Assembly: GCF_934309415.1 (NCBI RefSeq)
Contig: NZ_CAKRDI010000001.1
Location: 62,001 to 126,000, forward strand
Direction: 5' to 3'
DNA: 64,000 bases
Source: an uncultured Mediterraneibacter sp.
GTDB lineage: Bacteria; Bacillota; Clostridia; Lachnospirales; Lachnospiraceae
Below are positions 17,060-27,827 of the stretch, in pieces; positions within the stretch are counted from its first letter, which is position 1, and the number at the start of each line of letters is the position of its first letter. The notes beneath the pieces were generated by a model. The model ran no database searches, had not been told where the DNA came from, and was given only the letters and a program-made list of their open reading frames with translations. The translations under genes were made by a program, and so were the position numbers.

Positions 17060-17437
17060 ATGATAACAATCAGACAAAGGGGCGACTTTTCGAAGTTGAA
17101 TAAATATTTCGAAAGAGTTAAAGAAGCTGCCAAAATCGGAGTACTAGACAAGTATGGACGAGCTGGGGTAGCTGCCCTGGCGTCTGCAACTCCTACACGA
17201 ACCGGTAAAACTGCAGCTTCATGGTCTTATGAAATAACACGTCAAAATGGATCAGTAGCTATAGAGTTTAAAAACTCGAACGTGAACAAAGGCGTGAATA
17301 TAGCCATTATTCTGCAGTACGGTCATGGTACGGGAACAGGAGGCTGGGTAGAGGGGCGAGATTATATCAATCCTGCTATTCAGCCTATTTTTGACCAACT
17401 TGCAGATGAAGCCTGGAAGGAGGTCACTAAAGTATGA
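17060..17437 (+). CDS. HK97 gp10-like neck / tail completion protein
   Basis: A 125-residue protein with the gp10 family pattern: an N-terminal helix, ATPTRTGKTAASWSYEI, then AIILQYGHGTGTGGWVEGRDYINPAI and a final helix. These proteins act at the neck between head and tail. It usually lies between the connector and tail tube genes; here it comes after the endolysin. It overlaps the tape measure gene by 4 bases (ATGA). Confidence 0.8.
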   Translation: MITIRQRGDFSKLNKYFERVKEAAKIGVLDKYGRAGVAALASATPTRTGKTAASWSYEITRQNGSVAIEFKNSNVNKGVNIAIILQYGHGTGTGGWVEGRDYINPAIQPIFDQLADEAWKEVTKV

Positions 17438-20400
17438 GTAATGTTGTTGATGAGAGAGTCGTCGAGATGCGGTTTGACAATGCTCAGTTCGAAAAGAACG
17501 TCAGTACGAGTATGTCAACTATTCAGAAACTTAAACAAAGCCTAAATTTTTCAGGAGCCTCTAAAGGGTTAGAAACTATAAGCGCCAGTGCAAATAAAGT
17601 TAATTTTTCGGGTATGTTAAACGGAATAGAAACCGTTAATACCCGATTTTCTTATTTACAGGCTACAATTCAGCATCAGATTAATAATATTGTTGATTCA
17701 TGTGTGAGAGCTGGTCATAACATTGTCGCGGCGCTTACTATCAATCCTGTAAAGGACGGTATGGCTGAGTATGAAACTCAGATGAACGCTGTACAGACAA
17801 TTCTGGCAAATACACAGAAAGAAGGAACTAATGTAAAAGTTGTAAATGCGGCGCTTGATGAATTGAACCATTACGCTGATAAGACTATTTATAACTTCAC
17901 AGAGATGACTCGAAATATCGGTACATTCACCGCAGCAGGTGTAAAACTCGATACGTCAGTGTCTTCAATCAAAGGTATTGCTAACTTAGCCGCTGTATCA
18001 GGCTCTACATCGCAACAGGCTTCAACAGCGATGTATCAGTTATCACAGGCTATCGCTGCAGGTACTGTAAAATTGATGGACTGGAACTCGGTAGTAAATG
18101 CCGGTATGGGTGGTCAGGTATTTCAGGACGCATTGGTACGTACTGCAGAACATTTAAAGACCGGAGCTAAAGCAGCAATTGAAGCTAAAGGTTCGTTCAG
18201 AGAATCTCTTTCTGAAGGATGGCTTACGACTGAAGTTCTTACACAGACACTCGACCAGTTTGCAACAGCAGCAGATACAGAGAAAGAATATGAAGCAGCA
18301 GTAAAGAAATTTGTAAGTCAGGGATACAGTCAGGAACAGGCTAAACAGATGGCTGACATGGCTCGTACGGCAAACGATGCTGCAACGAAAGTAAAAACGT
18401 TCAGTCAGCTTATCGACACTTTGAAAGAGGCACTTGGTTCTGGATGGACTGAAACATGGCGTCTCATTATCGGTGATTTTGAAGAGGCTAAATCTTTATG
18501 GACATCCGTTAATGACGTGCTTTCCCCAGCGATTGATAAAATGTCAAACGCTAGAAATGCTTTGATTACAAGTGCTCTTGGTAAAAGCTTTTCCAGTTTG
18601 ACAAAAAACATTTCAAGCGCTCTCGAACCAGCTGCAAAAGCTGTAGATACTGTAAAAGAAGTAACCGACTCCATTGGCGATTTAGGATCTATAGTGGATG
18701 ATGTTATTATAGGGAAATTCGGTAATGGGCAGGAACGTTTTGACGCATTAACGGAAGCTGGTAAGAACTATTATGTAATTCAAAATAAAGTTAATGAGAC
18801 CCTTGGATGTAGTAAAAGATACACACAAGAGCAGATTGACGCTCAGAACAAACTTCTCGGTATTTCGAGCAAAGCAACATCGTCTACTGAGAAAGAATCT
18901 GATGCTACTGAAAAGTTAACCGACGATCAGAAAGAAAAACTGAAAACCCTTACTAAGCTTAGCAGTGTCGAACTTAAGAATTTAGGATATTCGAAAGAAC
19001 AGATTAAAACTCTTAAAGAACTCACAAACACTGCGAAAAAACTTGGAATGCCAGTTGATGATTTCATAGATAAGATGGATGAAATTAACGGCCGATGGAT
19101 TCTCATTGACAGTTTTAAGAACATCGGAAAAGCTCTTATAACTGTATTTACTTCGCTTGGATCTGCTTTTAAAGAAGTTTTCGGCACTCTGAAAGCTGAT
19201 ACACTCTTTAATGCTATAGCAGCTTTCCATAAATTTACAGCAGCATTGATTCTTAATAAAGATAATGCTGAGAAACTGAAAAGTACTTTTAAAGGTCTAT
19301 TCGCGGCAATTGATATAATCAGGACTATTGCTGGAGGAGCTGTAAGTATTGCAATACGACTTATGGCAGCTGCTCTTGGAGAAGCAAATATTAATGTTCT
19401 GAGTTTCACTGCTCGAATAGGCGACGCAATTGTAAAATTCAGAGACTTTTTATTTAACAATGAACTTGTTAATACAGGTATACAGTTGTTGATTAAAGGA
19501 TTTACAGAAGTTGGAAAAATCATTGGAAAGGTATTTGATGCTCTTCTGAACAATCCGATAACGAAAGGACTTTCATCTATTTGGGATAAGCTCTTTGGCG
19601 ATGAAAAAGGAGACGGAAAAGGTGTCGTTACTTATCTCAAAGAGCTTGGAGATGCATTTGCTATCAGTGAAGCAAAAGGCGATAACTTTAAAACAGTGAT
19701 GGACGGCATCAATTCGGCACTCAATCTGAGTAACTGGAAATGGTCTGCGAGTCTTACAAGTGGACTCAAACTTCTCGATGCTGTACTTAGTCTGTTTGGA
19801 ACCAACATTGCGTTAGTAGGCGGACAGATTGCCGATTATATCATACAGTGCGAAAAGTGGATTCGGACAAATACTATCTTCGTCGGAATGGGTAATAAGA
19901 TAGCACAGGCGTTACAGGCTATTATCATCGGAATTAACGATTGCGTTACCGCTTTTCTTAGTTTGAAACCTGTACAAGATATCATAGCAAAAATCCGTGA
20001 TACTATTGCCGATCTGTTTGGAACAATAGGAGACGGTGTTAGTGCATTTAGTATTGAAGGAATAATTTCTCAAATTCAAAATACATTCGGTAGTCTTAAA
20101 TCTTGGATTAGTTCTCTGGATGATTCAACACAGCTTGGTTTAGATATCGTTCGTGGTATTGGTAAAGGATTAACAGAAGGTGTACAAATAGCCGTAAACG
20201 GAATTATTACTGTTGTAAACGCTATTAAAGAAACATTCTGTTCTTTATTTGGTATTCATTCTCCATCTCTGTGGGGTATGCAAATGGCTATGTATATTTT
20301 ACAGGGAATCGCTAACGGATTTAAAGCATTCGTTGGTTTGATCGACGATGGCGTAAATTTCGTAGTTGATCATATCAAATCTTATCTGAGCAAAATCGGT

Positions 20401-23400
20401 GTATCTGTATCAGGTAATTTCAAGAGTTTATTTGATTCCGTATCTCAAGTATGGACTTCATTTATTAGTTTAATCAAAGGAATTGATTTTACAAAAATAC
20501 TTGCCATTATTCCAGTAGCCGTAGTAGTAATGTTCGCTAAACGTATCTGGTCATTAGCTACAACTCTTGAAGAAGGTATCAACAGTATCAATTCTGTTAT
20601 ATCTAATTTTGCAGATATCGAGAAAAGTTTTGCTAAATTACTGGATGCTAAGACCGCGGAAATAAAATCAAAAGCTGTGTTACGTTTGGCGATTGCGCTT
20701 GGAGTATTAGTTGCGTCTGTTGTAGTTCTTTCTAAAGTCAATATTGAGGATCTTGCAAAAGCAGTAGGTGCTATCGTTGTACTGTCTGGCGTACTTGCAG
20801 CTTTAGCGTTTGCAATAAGTAAACTCGGAGAAGCGTCTGTTAAGTTGGATTCAAACGGTTTGAATATCAGTGGACTGAAAACAACATTATTGCAGATTGG
20901 TGCTGTGATGTTGATGCTTGCTGCTTCTGTTAAAATCATGGGGTCTATGAAACCAGAAGAAATGAAGCGTGCCTTTGACGGATTAGCTGCGTGCGTATTA
21001 GCTATACTGGACGTACTAATTGCAGCTGGTATCTTAGCTAAGTTTGGCGGAACAAAAGATATAGATAAAATCGGAAACTTACTTCTGAAGTTGTCGGTGT
21101 CTATGCTTCTTATGACTAAAGTATGTAAATTAGCAGGTCAGTTGTCAAAAGATGAAATGATTAATGGTGCTAAGTTTGCCGGCGGTGTTGCTGCTTTTGT
21201 ATTTGCTATGTCAGTTTGCGTTCGAATGGCTGGGAACAGTATAAACAAACTTGGTAGTATGATACTCGCATTATCGTTTTCAATGATACTGCTAGTAGGC
21301 GTATGCAAATTAGCTGGACAGTTATCTGTTAAAGAAATGCTCAAAGGAGCAGCGTTTGCGACAGTATTTGCAATTTTTGTTGCCGCACTGAAAGGTATTT
21401 CGCAAGCATTTCCGCAAGCTAAAATGCAAAAACTATCAGGAATGATGATTGCGTTCAGTATAGCACTTGGAATCATGGTCGGTGTTTGTAAGCTTGTTTC
21501 TTTACTTAGTATAAATCAAATGCTCAAAGGAGCGGCATTTGCTACTGCTTTTATATTTTTTATAAAATACTTAGTAAAAGTTACAACAATCACAAACGAA
21601 CAGCAAATCGCTAAAGTGTCTGGAACTATTATAGCAATGTCCATAGCTATTGGCGCAATGGCTGCTGTATGTGTACTTCTTAGTTTATTGTCACCTGAGA
21701 TGATAATAAGAGGTGTCGGTGCCGTAACCGTTTTTGGACTGTTGATAGCAGCAATGCTTAGTTGCGCCAAAGACGTTGGCAATGTAAAAGGGACTATAAT
21801 GATGATGGCTGTGTGTATCGGTATCATGGCTGCGTCTGTTGCTGTATTATCGTTTCTTGATCCAGAAAAATTGGCAGTGGCTACTGCATGTATGAGCGCC
21901 CTTATGGCTATGTTTGCACTTATCGAATATAATTCCAAAAGCATAGGCAAGTGTCTACCAGCAGTAATCGCTATGGGCGCTGTACTTGCTGTTTTGGCGG
22001 TAGCATTGCATCAGTTAAACGGACTCGACGGAACAAATATGCTAACGACTGCAGCAAGTTTATCTACAGTATTACTTGCTATATCTGTTGCTTTAGGCAT
22101 CATCAGTCAAAATGGAAATATAAGTGCTATGTCGCTTGCCGGGGTAGGCGTTATGACATTAGCTTTATATGCGATCGCAAATCTTATCGGCATGTTAGCA
22201 TCAATTCAAGGTATAGAAAATGCGTTAACCATAGCCGGATCATTAGCTGTGTTACTTATCAGTTTGTCAGCATCACTACTTATATTAAGTAAAATTACCA
22301 ATACAGAAGTCGATACTAAAGGTATTGTAAAATTTGCAGCGATGCTCGGCTTGTTATCTAAATCAATGTCTATGCTTATACCAGTTATGAAAGAAATCGG
22401 TACAATTAGTTGGGGAGATATAGGTAAAAGTTTAGCTACTATAGGTGCTGCTTTGATAGTCCTATCACTCGGGCTTCAAAGTATGAACGGAACCTTAGCT
22501 GGATCTGCCGCTTTATTGGTTGCTGCTGGAGCGCTTACTATACTAACACCTGTATTACAGCAGTTAGGAAGTATGAGCTTAACCGAAATCGGAACAGCAG
22601 TGCTTGCATTGGCAGGAGCATTTGCTGTACTCGGAATTGCGGGTGCAGTATTATCACCTCTTGTACTTCCTATTATAGCTTTATCAGGAGCGTTGACACT
22701 ACTCGGTGTTGCCATGTTAGCATTTGGCGGCGGCGTTTCTTTACTGGCTAACGGTTTAAAAACTATTTCGTCAATTAGTTCAGAAGCAGCTCAACAGTTA
22801 GTGGACTCTATTGGAATAATCACTACCGGTATTCTCAATCTGATTCCGCAAATAACCGTTGCGATGTCACAGGCAATAGTAGCTGTATGTCAAGTTATTA
22901 CAGAATCTGCACCACAGATAGGCGCAGCAGTAGTATCACTCTTGACAGGTGTACTGACTGCGATGATTGAGTCTAAAGCTCAGTTTCTCGAATCAATTGC
23001 TACATTATTAATAGGTGTGTTAGATGGACTTACCGAACAGTTGCCAGCACTTTTGGATTCGTTATCTAATTTTGTCGTAACACTTATTAATGGATTATCT
23101 GCGCATATGCCAGAATTTATAACCGCAGGAATCAACCTTGTAAAATCTATTGTTCAGGGTATAGTCGATAATCTGAGTCCTATACTGAACGGAATAGTTA
23201 TTCCTCTGATGGGTGCTTTTAGGGATGCATTAGTTGCTGTAATAACTGCAATCGGACCATATATACCAGATATATGCAATATGTTTACACAAATGACACA
23301 GATCATATGTGATTGCATTACGAAAATTACAGAGATACTGGCTCCATTTATACCGGATATAAACGAAATAGTAAGTTCTATAACAACTGGTGTACTGGCA

Positions 23401-25278
23401 ATATGCGATGTATTTAATTCACTGATTGGTCAGATTGCACCAATTATAGACAGCATATCAGGCTTAGTTCAGCAACTTGGGGTGTCTATAACACAAGTAA
23501 TACTCGCTCTTGCCGTAACTATACAGACTGCCGGAAATAGTATAGCACAAATTTTACAAGAAATAGGAAACGTGTTTGAAACTGTATTTAATGGCATATC
23601 AGAAGTTGTTAGTTCAATAGGAGATGCTATTAAATCATCACTTGACGGTGTAGCAGAGGTCATTTCATCTGTAGGTGATTCTGTAAAAACAGCTTTTGAA
23701 GGAATAGCAGATGTTATAAGTTCCGTAGGTGACAGTATACGAACTGTACTTGATGGAATCGCTGGTATTTTCGAATCTATTGGAAATGCCGCACTCAATG
23801 CAGGAACCGGTTTTAATCTCGTAGCCGACGGAATAAAAACGATTGTCAGTATGAATATCGTAGAAGTTGGTGTTGCTATGGGCGCAGTAGCAAAAGGTAT
23901 TAAATCAATTGCCACAAACGCTGAAGGATTATCCGCTGTCGGAACTGGTATGCAACAGGTAGCATCTAGTGTAACAATGACATCAACATCAATAACCACG
24001 ATGGCTACACATGTTACCGAAATACTTACAGCATTAAAACTAATCGGACCAACCGCAGCATCATCAATGTCTATGCTGTCTTTATCTATCTTAACTTCTC
24101 TGAATAGCTTTTCGCAATTAAATAGTGCGGCTACAACAGCGATATCAGGAATGATGAACAGCTTAGTAGTTACCATAACATCAAGCAGTACATTAATTTC
24201 GTCAGCGTTTAACACAATGATGAATTCTGCAGTTGCTTCAATCACAGGTAAAGCAGCCATATTTGCTTCTGCTGGTAAATCGATGATGTCTGGATTTACA
24301 TCTGGTGTGCGATCAGGTGCATCCTCAGTAGCACCTACAGTCTCTTCGGTAATAACGAAAGCGTTATCATCAGCTAACAGTCAAAAAGGGAAGTTTATTA
24401 CTTCTGGTAATCAGTTGATGCTTGGATTGAGAGCAGGAATAACAAATGGAACATCTGCAGTTAATACTGCCATTATTTCTCTTCTCACAAAAGCATATAC
24501 GACAGTACTTTCCAGAAAGAGTCAGTTTATGTCTGGCGGTTATCAATTAGTATTGTCTCTTGCTAATGGTATTCGTTCTGGTGCGTCTGGCGTTACCGGA
24601 GCTGTTACATCAGCACTTGGAGGATGTAGTTCGGCAATCCGGTCTTATTGGAGTTCGTTCTACGGAGCTGGTTCCTATTTAGGATCTGGACTTATCATGG
24701 GTATAGCTGCTCAGGAATCTGCCGCTTATAGTGCCGGTTATAATCTCGGACGAGCAGCAGTAGAAGGAGAAAAAGCAGGACAGCAGTCACATTCACCATC
24801 TAAAGCTACAAAGAAAGCTGGTAAATGGCTCGGAGAAGGTCTGATTATCGGTATAAAACAAATGGGGAAATCTGTATACAATGCTGGCTCATCTATGGGG
24901 GAAACAGCAGTATACAGCATATCAGAAGCTTTATCCGGTATAAATGACTTACCAGATGACGATTTGCTGAGTCCTGAAATTTGTCCGGTTCTTAATCTTA
25001 GCGAAGTACAAGCCGGCATGGGAGCTATTCAAACCATGATCGGAAACCAGTCAGCTCTAGGATTGAACGTGGGATCAGTAAAATCACTGATGAATCGTAG
25101 AAATCAAAATAGAGCTACAAATGATGTCGTTGCTGCTATTAATAAGCTTCGTGACGACATCGGTAACATAAACAATAACTCATATACCATTAACGGCATT
25201 ACCTATGATAACGGAAGCGCTGTTGAACAGGCAGTAGCGGATCTTATCAGAGCAGTACGATTAGAAAGGAGAATGTAA
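17434..25278 (+). CDS. tail tape measure protein
   Basis: A 2614-residue tape measure protein, by far the largest gene here. It sets tail length and is ejected with the DNA. The N-terminal ~350 residues are the conserved tape-measure domain (FTEMTRNIGTFTAAGVKLD, AVSGSTSQQASTAMYQLSQA, LMDWNSVVNAGMGGQVFQDA). The middle (about 1090-1710) contains hydrophobic repeat modules of about 70 residues. A shorter ~18-residue repeat (ISSVGDSVKTAFEGIADV type) lies near residues 2055-2115. The C-terminus contains HSPSKATKKAGKWLGEGL, a motif common near tape-measure C-termini. At the usual ~0.15 nm per residue the tail would be near 390 nm. Long minus-strand frames inside it are shadows. Confidence 0.95.
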   Translation: MSNVVDERVVEMRFDNAQFEKNVSTSMSTIQKLKQSLNFSGASKGLETISASANKVNFSGMLNGIETVNTRFSYLQATIQHQINNIVDSCVRAGHNIVAALTINPVKDGMAEYETQMNAVQTILANTQKEGTNVKVVNAALDELNHYADKTIYNFTEMTRNIGTFTAAGVKLDTSVSSIKGIANLAAVSGSTSQQASTAMYQLSQAIAAGTVKLMDWNSVVNAGMGGQVFQDALVRTAEHLKTGAKAAIEAKGSFRESLSEGWLTTEVLTQTLDQFATAADTEKEYEAAVKKFVSQGYSQEQAKQMADMARTANDAATKVKTFSQLIDTLKEALGSGWTETWRLIIGDFEEAKSLWTSVNDVLSPAIDKMSNARNALITSALGKSFSSLTKNISSALEPAAKAVDTVKEVTDSIGDLGSIVDDVIIGKFGNGQERFDALTEAGKNYYVIQNKVNETLGCSKRYTQEQIDAQNKLLGISSKATSSTEKESDATEKLTDDQKEKLKTLTKLSSVELKNLGYSKEQIKTLKELTNTAKKLGMPVDDFIDKMDEINGRWILIDSFKNIGKALITVFTSLGSAFKEVFGTLKADTLFNAIAAFHKFTAALILNKDNAEKLKSTFKGLFAAIDIIRTIAGGAVSIAIRLMAAALGEANINVLSFTARIGDAIVKFRDFLFNNELVNTGIQLLIKGFTEVGKIIGKVFDALLNNPITKGLSSIWDKLFGDEKGDGKGVVTYLKELGDAFAISEAKGDNFKTVMDGINSALNLSNWKWSASLTSGLKLLDAVLSLFGTNIALVGGQIADYIIQCEKWIRTNTIFVGMGNKIAQALQAIIIGINDCVTAFLSLKPVQDIIAKIRDTIADLFGTIGDGVSAFSIEGIISQIQNTFGSLKSWISSLDDSTQLGLDIVRGIGKGLTEGVQIAVNGIITVVNAIKETFCSLFGIHSPSLWGMQMAMYILQGIANGFKAFVGLIDDGVNFVVDHIKSYLSKIGVSVSGNFKSLFDSVSQVWTSFISLIKGIDFTKILAIIPVAVVVMFAKRIWSLATTLEEGINSINSVISNFADIEKSFAKLLDAKTAEIKSKAVLRLAIALGVLVASVVVLSKVNIEDLAKAVGAIVVLSGVLAALAFAISKLGEASVKLDSNGLNISGLKTTLLQIGAVMLMLAASVKIMGSMKPEEMKRAFDGLAACVLAILDVLIAAGILAKFGGTKDIDKIGNLLLKLSVSMLLMTKVCKLAGQLSKDEMINGAKFAGGVAAFVFAMSVCVRMAGNSINKLGSMILALSFSMILLVGVCKLAGQLSVKEMLKGAAFATVFAIFVAALKGISQAFPQAKMQKLSGMMIAFSIALGIMVGVCKLVSLLSINQMLKGAAFATAFIFFIKYLVKVTTITNEQQIAKVSGTIIAMSIAIGAMAAVCVLLSLLSPEMIIRGVGAVTVFGLLIAAMLSCAKDVGNVKGTIMMMAVCIGIMAASVAVLSFLDPEKLAVATACMSALMAMFALIEYNSKSIGKCLPAVIAMGAVLAVLAVALHQLNGLDGTNMLTTAASLSTVLLAISVALGIISQNGNISAMSLAGVGVMTLALYAIANLIGMLASIQGIENALTIAGSLAVLLISLSASLLILSKITNTEVDTKGIVKFAAMLGLLSKSMSMLIPVMKEIGTISWGDIGKSLATIGAALIVLSLGLQSMNGTLAGSAALLVAAGALTILTPVLQQLGSMSLTEIGTAVLALAGAFAVLGIAGAVLSPLVLPIIALSGALTLLGVAMLAFGGGVSLLANGLKTISSISSEAAQQLVDSIGIITTGILNLIPQITVAMSQAIVAVCQVITESAPQIGAAVVSLLTGVLTAMIESKAQFLESIATLLIGVLDGLTEQLPALLDSLSNFVVTLINGLSAHMPEFITAGINLVKSIVQGIVDNLSPILNGIVIPLMGAFRDALVAVITAIGPYIPDICNMFTQMTQIICDCITKITEILAPFIPDINEIVSSITTGVLAICDVFNSLIGQIAPIIDSISGLVQQLGVSITQVILALAVTIQTAGNSIAQILQEIGNVFETVFNGISEVVSSIGDAIKSSLDGVAEVISSVGDSVKTAFEGIADVISSVGDSIRTVLDGIAGIFESIGNAALNAGTGFNLVADGIKTIVSMNIVEVGVAMGAVAKGIKSIATNAEGLSAVGTGMQQVASSVTMTSTSITTMATHVTEILTALKLIGPTAASSMSMLSLSILTSLNSFSQLNSAATTAISGMMNSLVVTITSSSTLISSAFNTMMNSAVASITGKAAIFASAGKSMMSGFTSGVRSGASSVAPTVSSVITKALSSANSQKGKFITSGNQLMLGLRAGITNGTSAVNTAIISLLTKAYTTVLSRKSQFMSGGYQLVLSLANGIRSGASGVTGAVTSALGGCSSAIRSYWSSFYGAGSYLGSGLIMGIAAQESAAYSAGYNLGRAAVEGEKAGQQSHSPSKATKKAGKWLGEGLIIGIKQMGKSVYNAGSSMGETAVYSISEALSGINDLPDDDLLSPEICPVLNLSEVQAGMGAIQTMIGNQSALGLNVGSVKSLMNRRNQNRATNDVVAAINKLRDDIGNINNNSYTINGITYDNGSAVEQAVADLIRAVRLERRM
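20700..22560 (+). repeat. about 70-residue hydrophobic repeats in the tape measure
   Basis: Successive modules contain a VCKLAGQLS-type segment, then an EMLKGAAFA-type segment, then a hydrophobic helix. Clear copies include MTKVCKLAGQLSKDEM, LVGVCKLAGQLSVKEM, MVGVCKLVSLLSINQM and MAAVCVLLSLLSPEM. The repeats are diverged at DNA level, so they are old duplications. Boundaries are approximate. Confidence 0.75.
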
Positions 25279-25281
25279 GAT

Positions 25282-27825
25282 ATGCCAAGTGTCTCTAATC
25301 TAACGATTAAACCGCAGAGTGGCACAACTGGAACATACTACGCAAGTTGGACATTCAACGAAGAAACAAAAAATAACGGCTCTAGTGGTAGTTTCAAAGC
25401 AGGTGATCTCGTTTCTATCAAATCGGGGGCGACATACTATAATGGTGTCGCTATCCCGTCTTGGGTAATGAACCAGAAATGGTATCTTACAAGTGTAAAA
25501 GGTGACAGAGCCGTACTCGGTAAAAATGAGAGCGGAAGTAATGATATTTGTAGTCCTATCAAAACTTCAAATATTACAAAAACCGGAGGAGGTAGCTCTT
25601 CTTCAACTACCGTATCAAAAAACACCACAGATCATTATACAGTTCGATGGACATACGATACTGGTAATGGAATATGGTTCGACGGAGGTTCGTCTGATGT
25701 AACTTTTAAAAACGCTACATACAGCCCTCCGTCTAATGCTATAAGAATTCGAGTGTCCGTCGTACCGGTTTCTAAGACATACAAAGTCAACGATAAAGAG
25801 ACCTCATATTGGACAGGTTCAAGCGTAGCTGTAACATACGGTATATCAGCATCGCCTCCGGAGAAAGTATCTACACCGACTGTTGAGATCGAAAAGTATA
25901 CACTTACTGCGTCCCTTGAAAATATTTCAGATGCAAAAGCTGATTATGTTAGGTTTGAAGTATACAATGGCACAAAATTATACAAATCCGGAGTCGTAAA
26001 AGTAGTTACCAGACAAGCAAAGTACAAATGTGCTATTAACGCTGGCGGTGAGTATCGTGTAAGAGCAAGAGCTATTAACCAATATAATAATTCGAATATA
26101 TCTGGTGAGTGGTCTGATTATTCAAGTGTAGTAAGTTCTATACCGTCAATACCCGAAAAGATCACAAGTATTAAAGCTACTTCTAAAACATCTATCCGTA
26201 TAGAATGGACTAAAGTAGCTAGCGCTAAAACATATGACATTGAATATGCTACAAAGAAATCCTATTTCAACGGGTCAGATCAGACAAGTACCGTTACAGG
26301 AATTGAATCAACTCACTATGAGAAAACAGGTTTGGAAGCTGGAAATCAATACTTCTTCCGTGTTCGAGCGGTTAATGATAAAGGTGAATCGGGATGGTCA
26401 AAAATCTGGAGTATTAAGATTGGAGAAGCGCCAGCAGCGCCTACAACCTGGTCATCAACAACTACTGCAATTACCGGAGAACCACTTGTATTGTACTGGG
26501 TCCATAACAGTGAAGACGGATCTAGCCAGACATATGCTGAACTTGAGATGACAATCAACGGTACAAAGCAAACTCAAACAATCAAAAACACGGAAGATGA
26601 GGACGAGAAAGATAAAACAAGTTCTTATAAAATTGACACATCAAAATACACTGAAGGAACAACCATATTATGGAGAGTCCGTACAGCTGGAATTATGAAA
26701 GAGTATGGAGACTGGTCAGTGCAAAGAACAGTCGAAATCAACGCGCCGGCTACTTTATCTTTGAAACTTGTAGATAGTGACAATAACAATATTGAGACAA
26801 TTACTACGTTTCCGTTTTATGTATCAGCATTAGCGGGACCAAGTACACAAGCCCCAGTTAGCTACCACGTCGGTGTAACATCCAATGAGATTTACAGAAC
26901 AGTAGATCAGATTGGAAATTCGAAAATCGTAAACGCTGGTGAAGAAATCTACTCAAAGTATTTCGACACTTCTGAAGCACTTCTATTAGAGCTATCCGCT
27001 CACAACATCGATCTCGAAAATGGAATTACATATACAGTGACATGTACTGTTGCTATGAATACTGGTCTTACAGCAACTGCATCAGTCGAACTCAACGTCG
27101 ATTGGACAGACAAAATTTACGAACCAGATGTTGAGATAGGCGTCGACGAAGATACGTGGAGCGTGTACCTTAGACCTTATTGTTTAGACTCTGAAAACAA
27201 TATTGTAGAAGATGTTCTATTGTCAATCTACAGACGAGAATTCGATGGCTCGTTTACTGAAATTAGTACAGAACTTGAAAACGGTTCAAATGTTCACGTT
27301 ACAGACCCACATCCTGCACTCGATTATGCTCGCTACAGAGTAATCGCTATATCAAAAAACACCGGCAACGTAAGTTATTACGACCCACCGGGATATCCAA
27401 TACAGTGCAAATCCGTAATCTTACAATGGAACGCGTCATGGAGTAGCTTTGAATCTACTACAGAAGATATTTTAGCGGAACCTACTATGGCTGGATCTAT
27501 GCTTGAATTACCATACAACATCGACATTAGCGAAGAAAGTGATATAGACGTGTCATTAGTGGAATACACTGGTCGAGCCAATCCTGTTAGCTATTATGGA
27601 ACACAGCTCGGTGTTTCTGGTACATGGAATATGGATATACCAAGAGACGATGAAGAAACTATATACCAGTTGAGAAGACTTCAGGTATGGCTTGGAGACG
27701 TATATGTTCGTAGTCCATCAGGTATAGGATACTGGGCAAACATACAGGTGTCAATAGATGATAAACACCAAGCAGTAATTATTCCCGTAACGCTTACTGT
27801 TACAAGAGTGGAAGGAGGCTTGTGA
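25282..27825 (+). CDS. distal tail protein with fibronectin type III-like domains
   Basis: An 847-residue beta-rich tail protein directly after the tape measure. The N-terminal ~200 residues contain two related modules (each with YYASWTF / HYTVRWTYD-like strands). Several fibronectin type III-like repeats follow, recognisable as IEWTKVASAKTYDIEY with NQYFFRVRAVNDKGESGWS, and another with YGDWS. Such domains are common in phage tail-tip proteins and contact host polysaccharides. AAGGAG precedes the ATG. By position it may serve as the distal tail protein, but no canonical Dit fold is evident. Confidence 0.75.
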   Translation: MPSVSNLTIKPQSGTTGTYYASWTFNEETKNNGSSGSFKAGDLVSIKSGATYYNGVAIPSWVMNQKWYLTSVKGDRAVLGKNESGSNDICSPIKTSNITKTGGGSSSSTTVSKNTTDHYTVRWTYDTGNGIWFDGGSSDVTFKNATYSPPSNAIRIRVSVVPVSKTYKVNDKETSYWTGSSVAVTYGISASPPEKVSTPTVEIEKYTLTASLENISDAKADYVRFEVYNGTKLYKSGVVKVVTRQAKYKCAINAGGEYRVRARAINQYNNSNISGEWSDYSSVVSSIPSIPEKITSIKATSKTSIRIEWTKVASAKTYDIEYATKKSYFNGSDQTSTVTGIESTHYEKTGLEAGNQYFFRVRAVNDKGESGWSKIWSIKIGEAPAAPTTWSSTTTAITGEPLVLYWVHNSEDGSSQTYAELEMTINGTKQTQTIKNTEDEDEKDKTSSYKIDTSKYTEGTTILWRVRTAGIMKEYGDWSVQRTVEINAPATLSLKLVDSDNNNIETITTFPFYVSALAGPSTQAPVSYHVGVTSNEIYRTVDQIGNSKIVNAGEEIYSKYFDTSEALLLELSAHNIDLENGITYTVTCTVAMNTGLTATASVELNVDWTDKIYEPDVEIGVDEDTWSVYLRPYCLDSENNIVEDVLLSIYRREFDGSFTEISTELENGSNVHVTDPHPALDYARYRVIAISKNTGNVSYYDPPGYPIQCKSVILQWNASWSSFESTTEDILAEPTMAGSMLELPYNIDISEESDIDVSLVEYTGRANPVSYYGTQLGVSGTWNMDIPRDDEETIYQLRRLQVWLGDVYVRSPSGIGYWANIQVSIDDKHQAVIIPVTLTVTRVEGGL

Positions 27826-27827
27826 TT

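Noticed and set aside
23469..24260. 263-codon open frame on the minus strand inside the tape measure gene
   Set aside because: It is antisense to a clear tape-measure frame, as are several other long minus frames there. The encoded sequence is low-complexity Ile/Ala/Thr-rich and is a shadow of the repetitive plus-strand gene.
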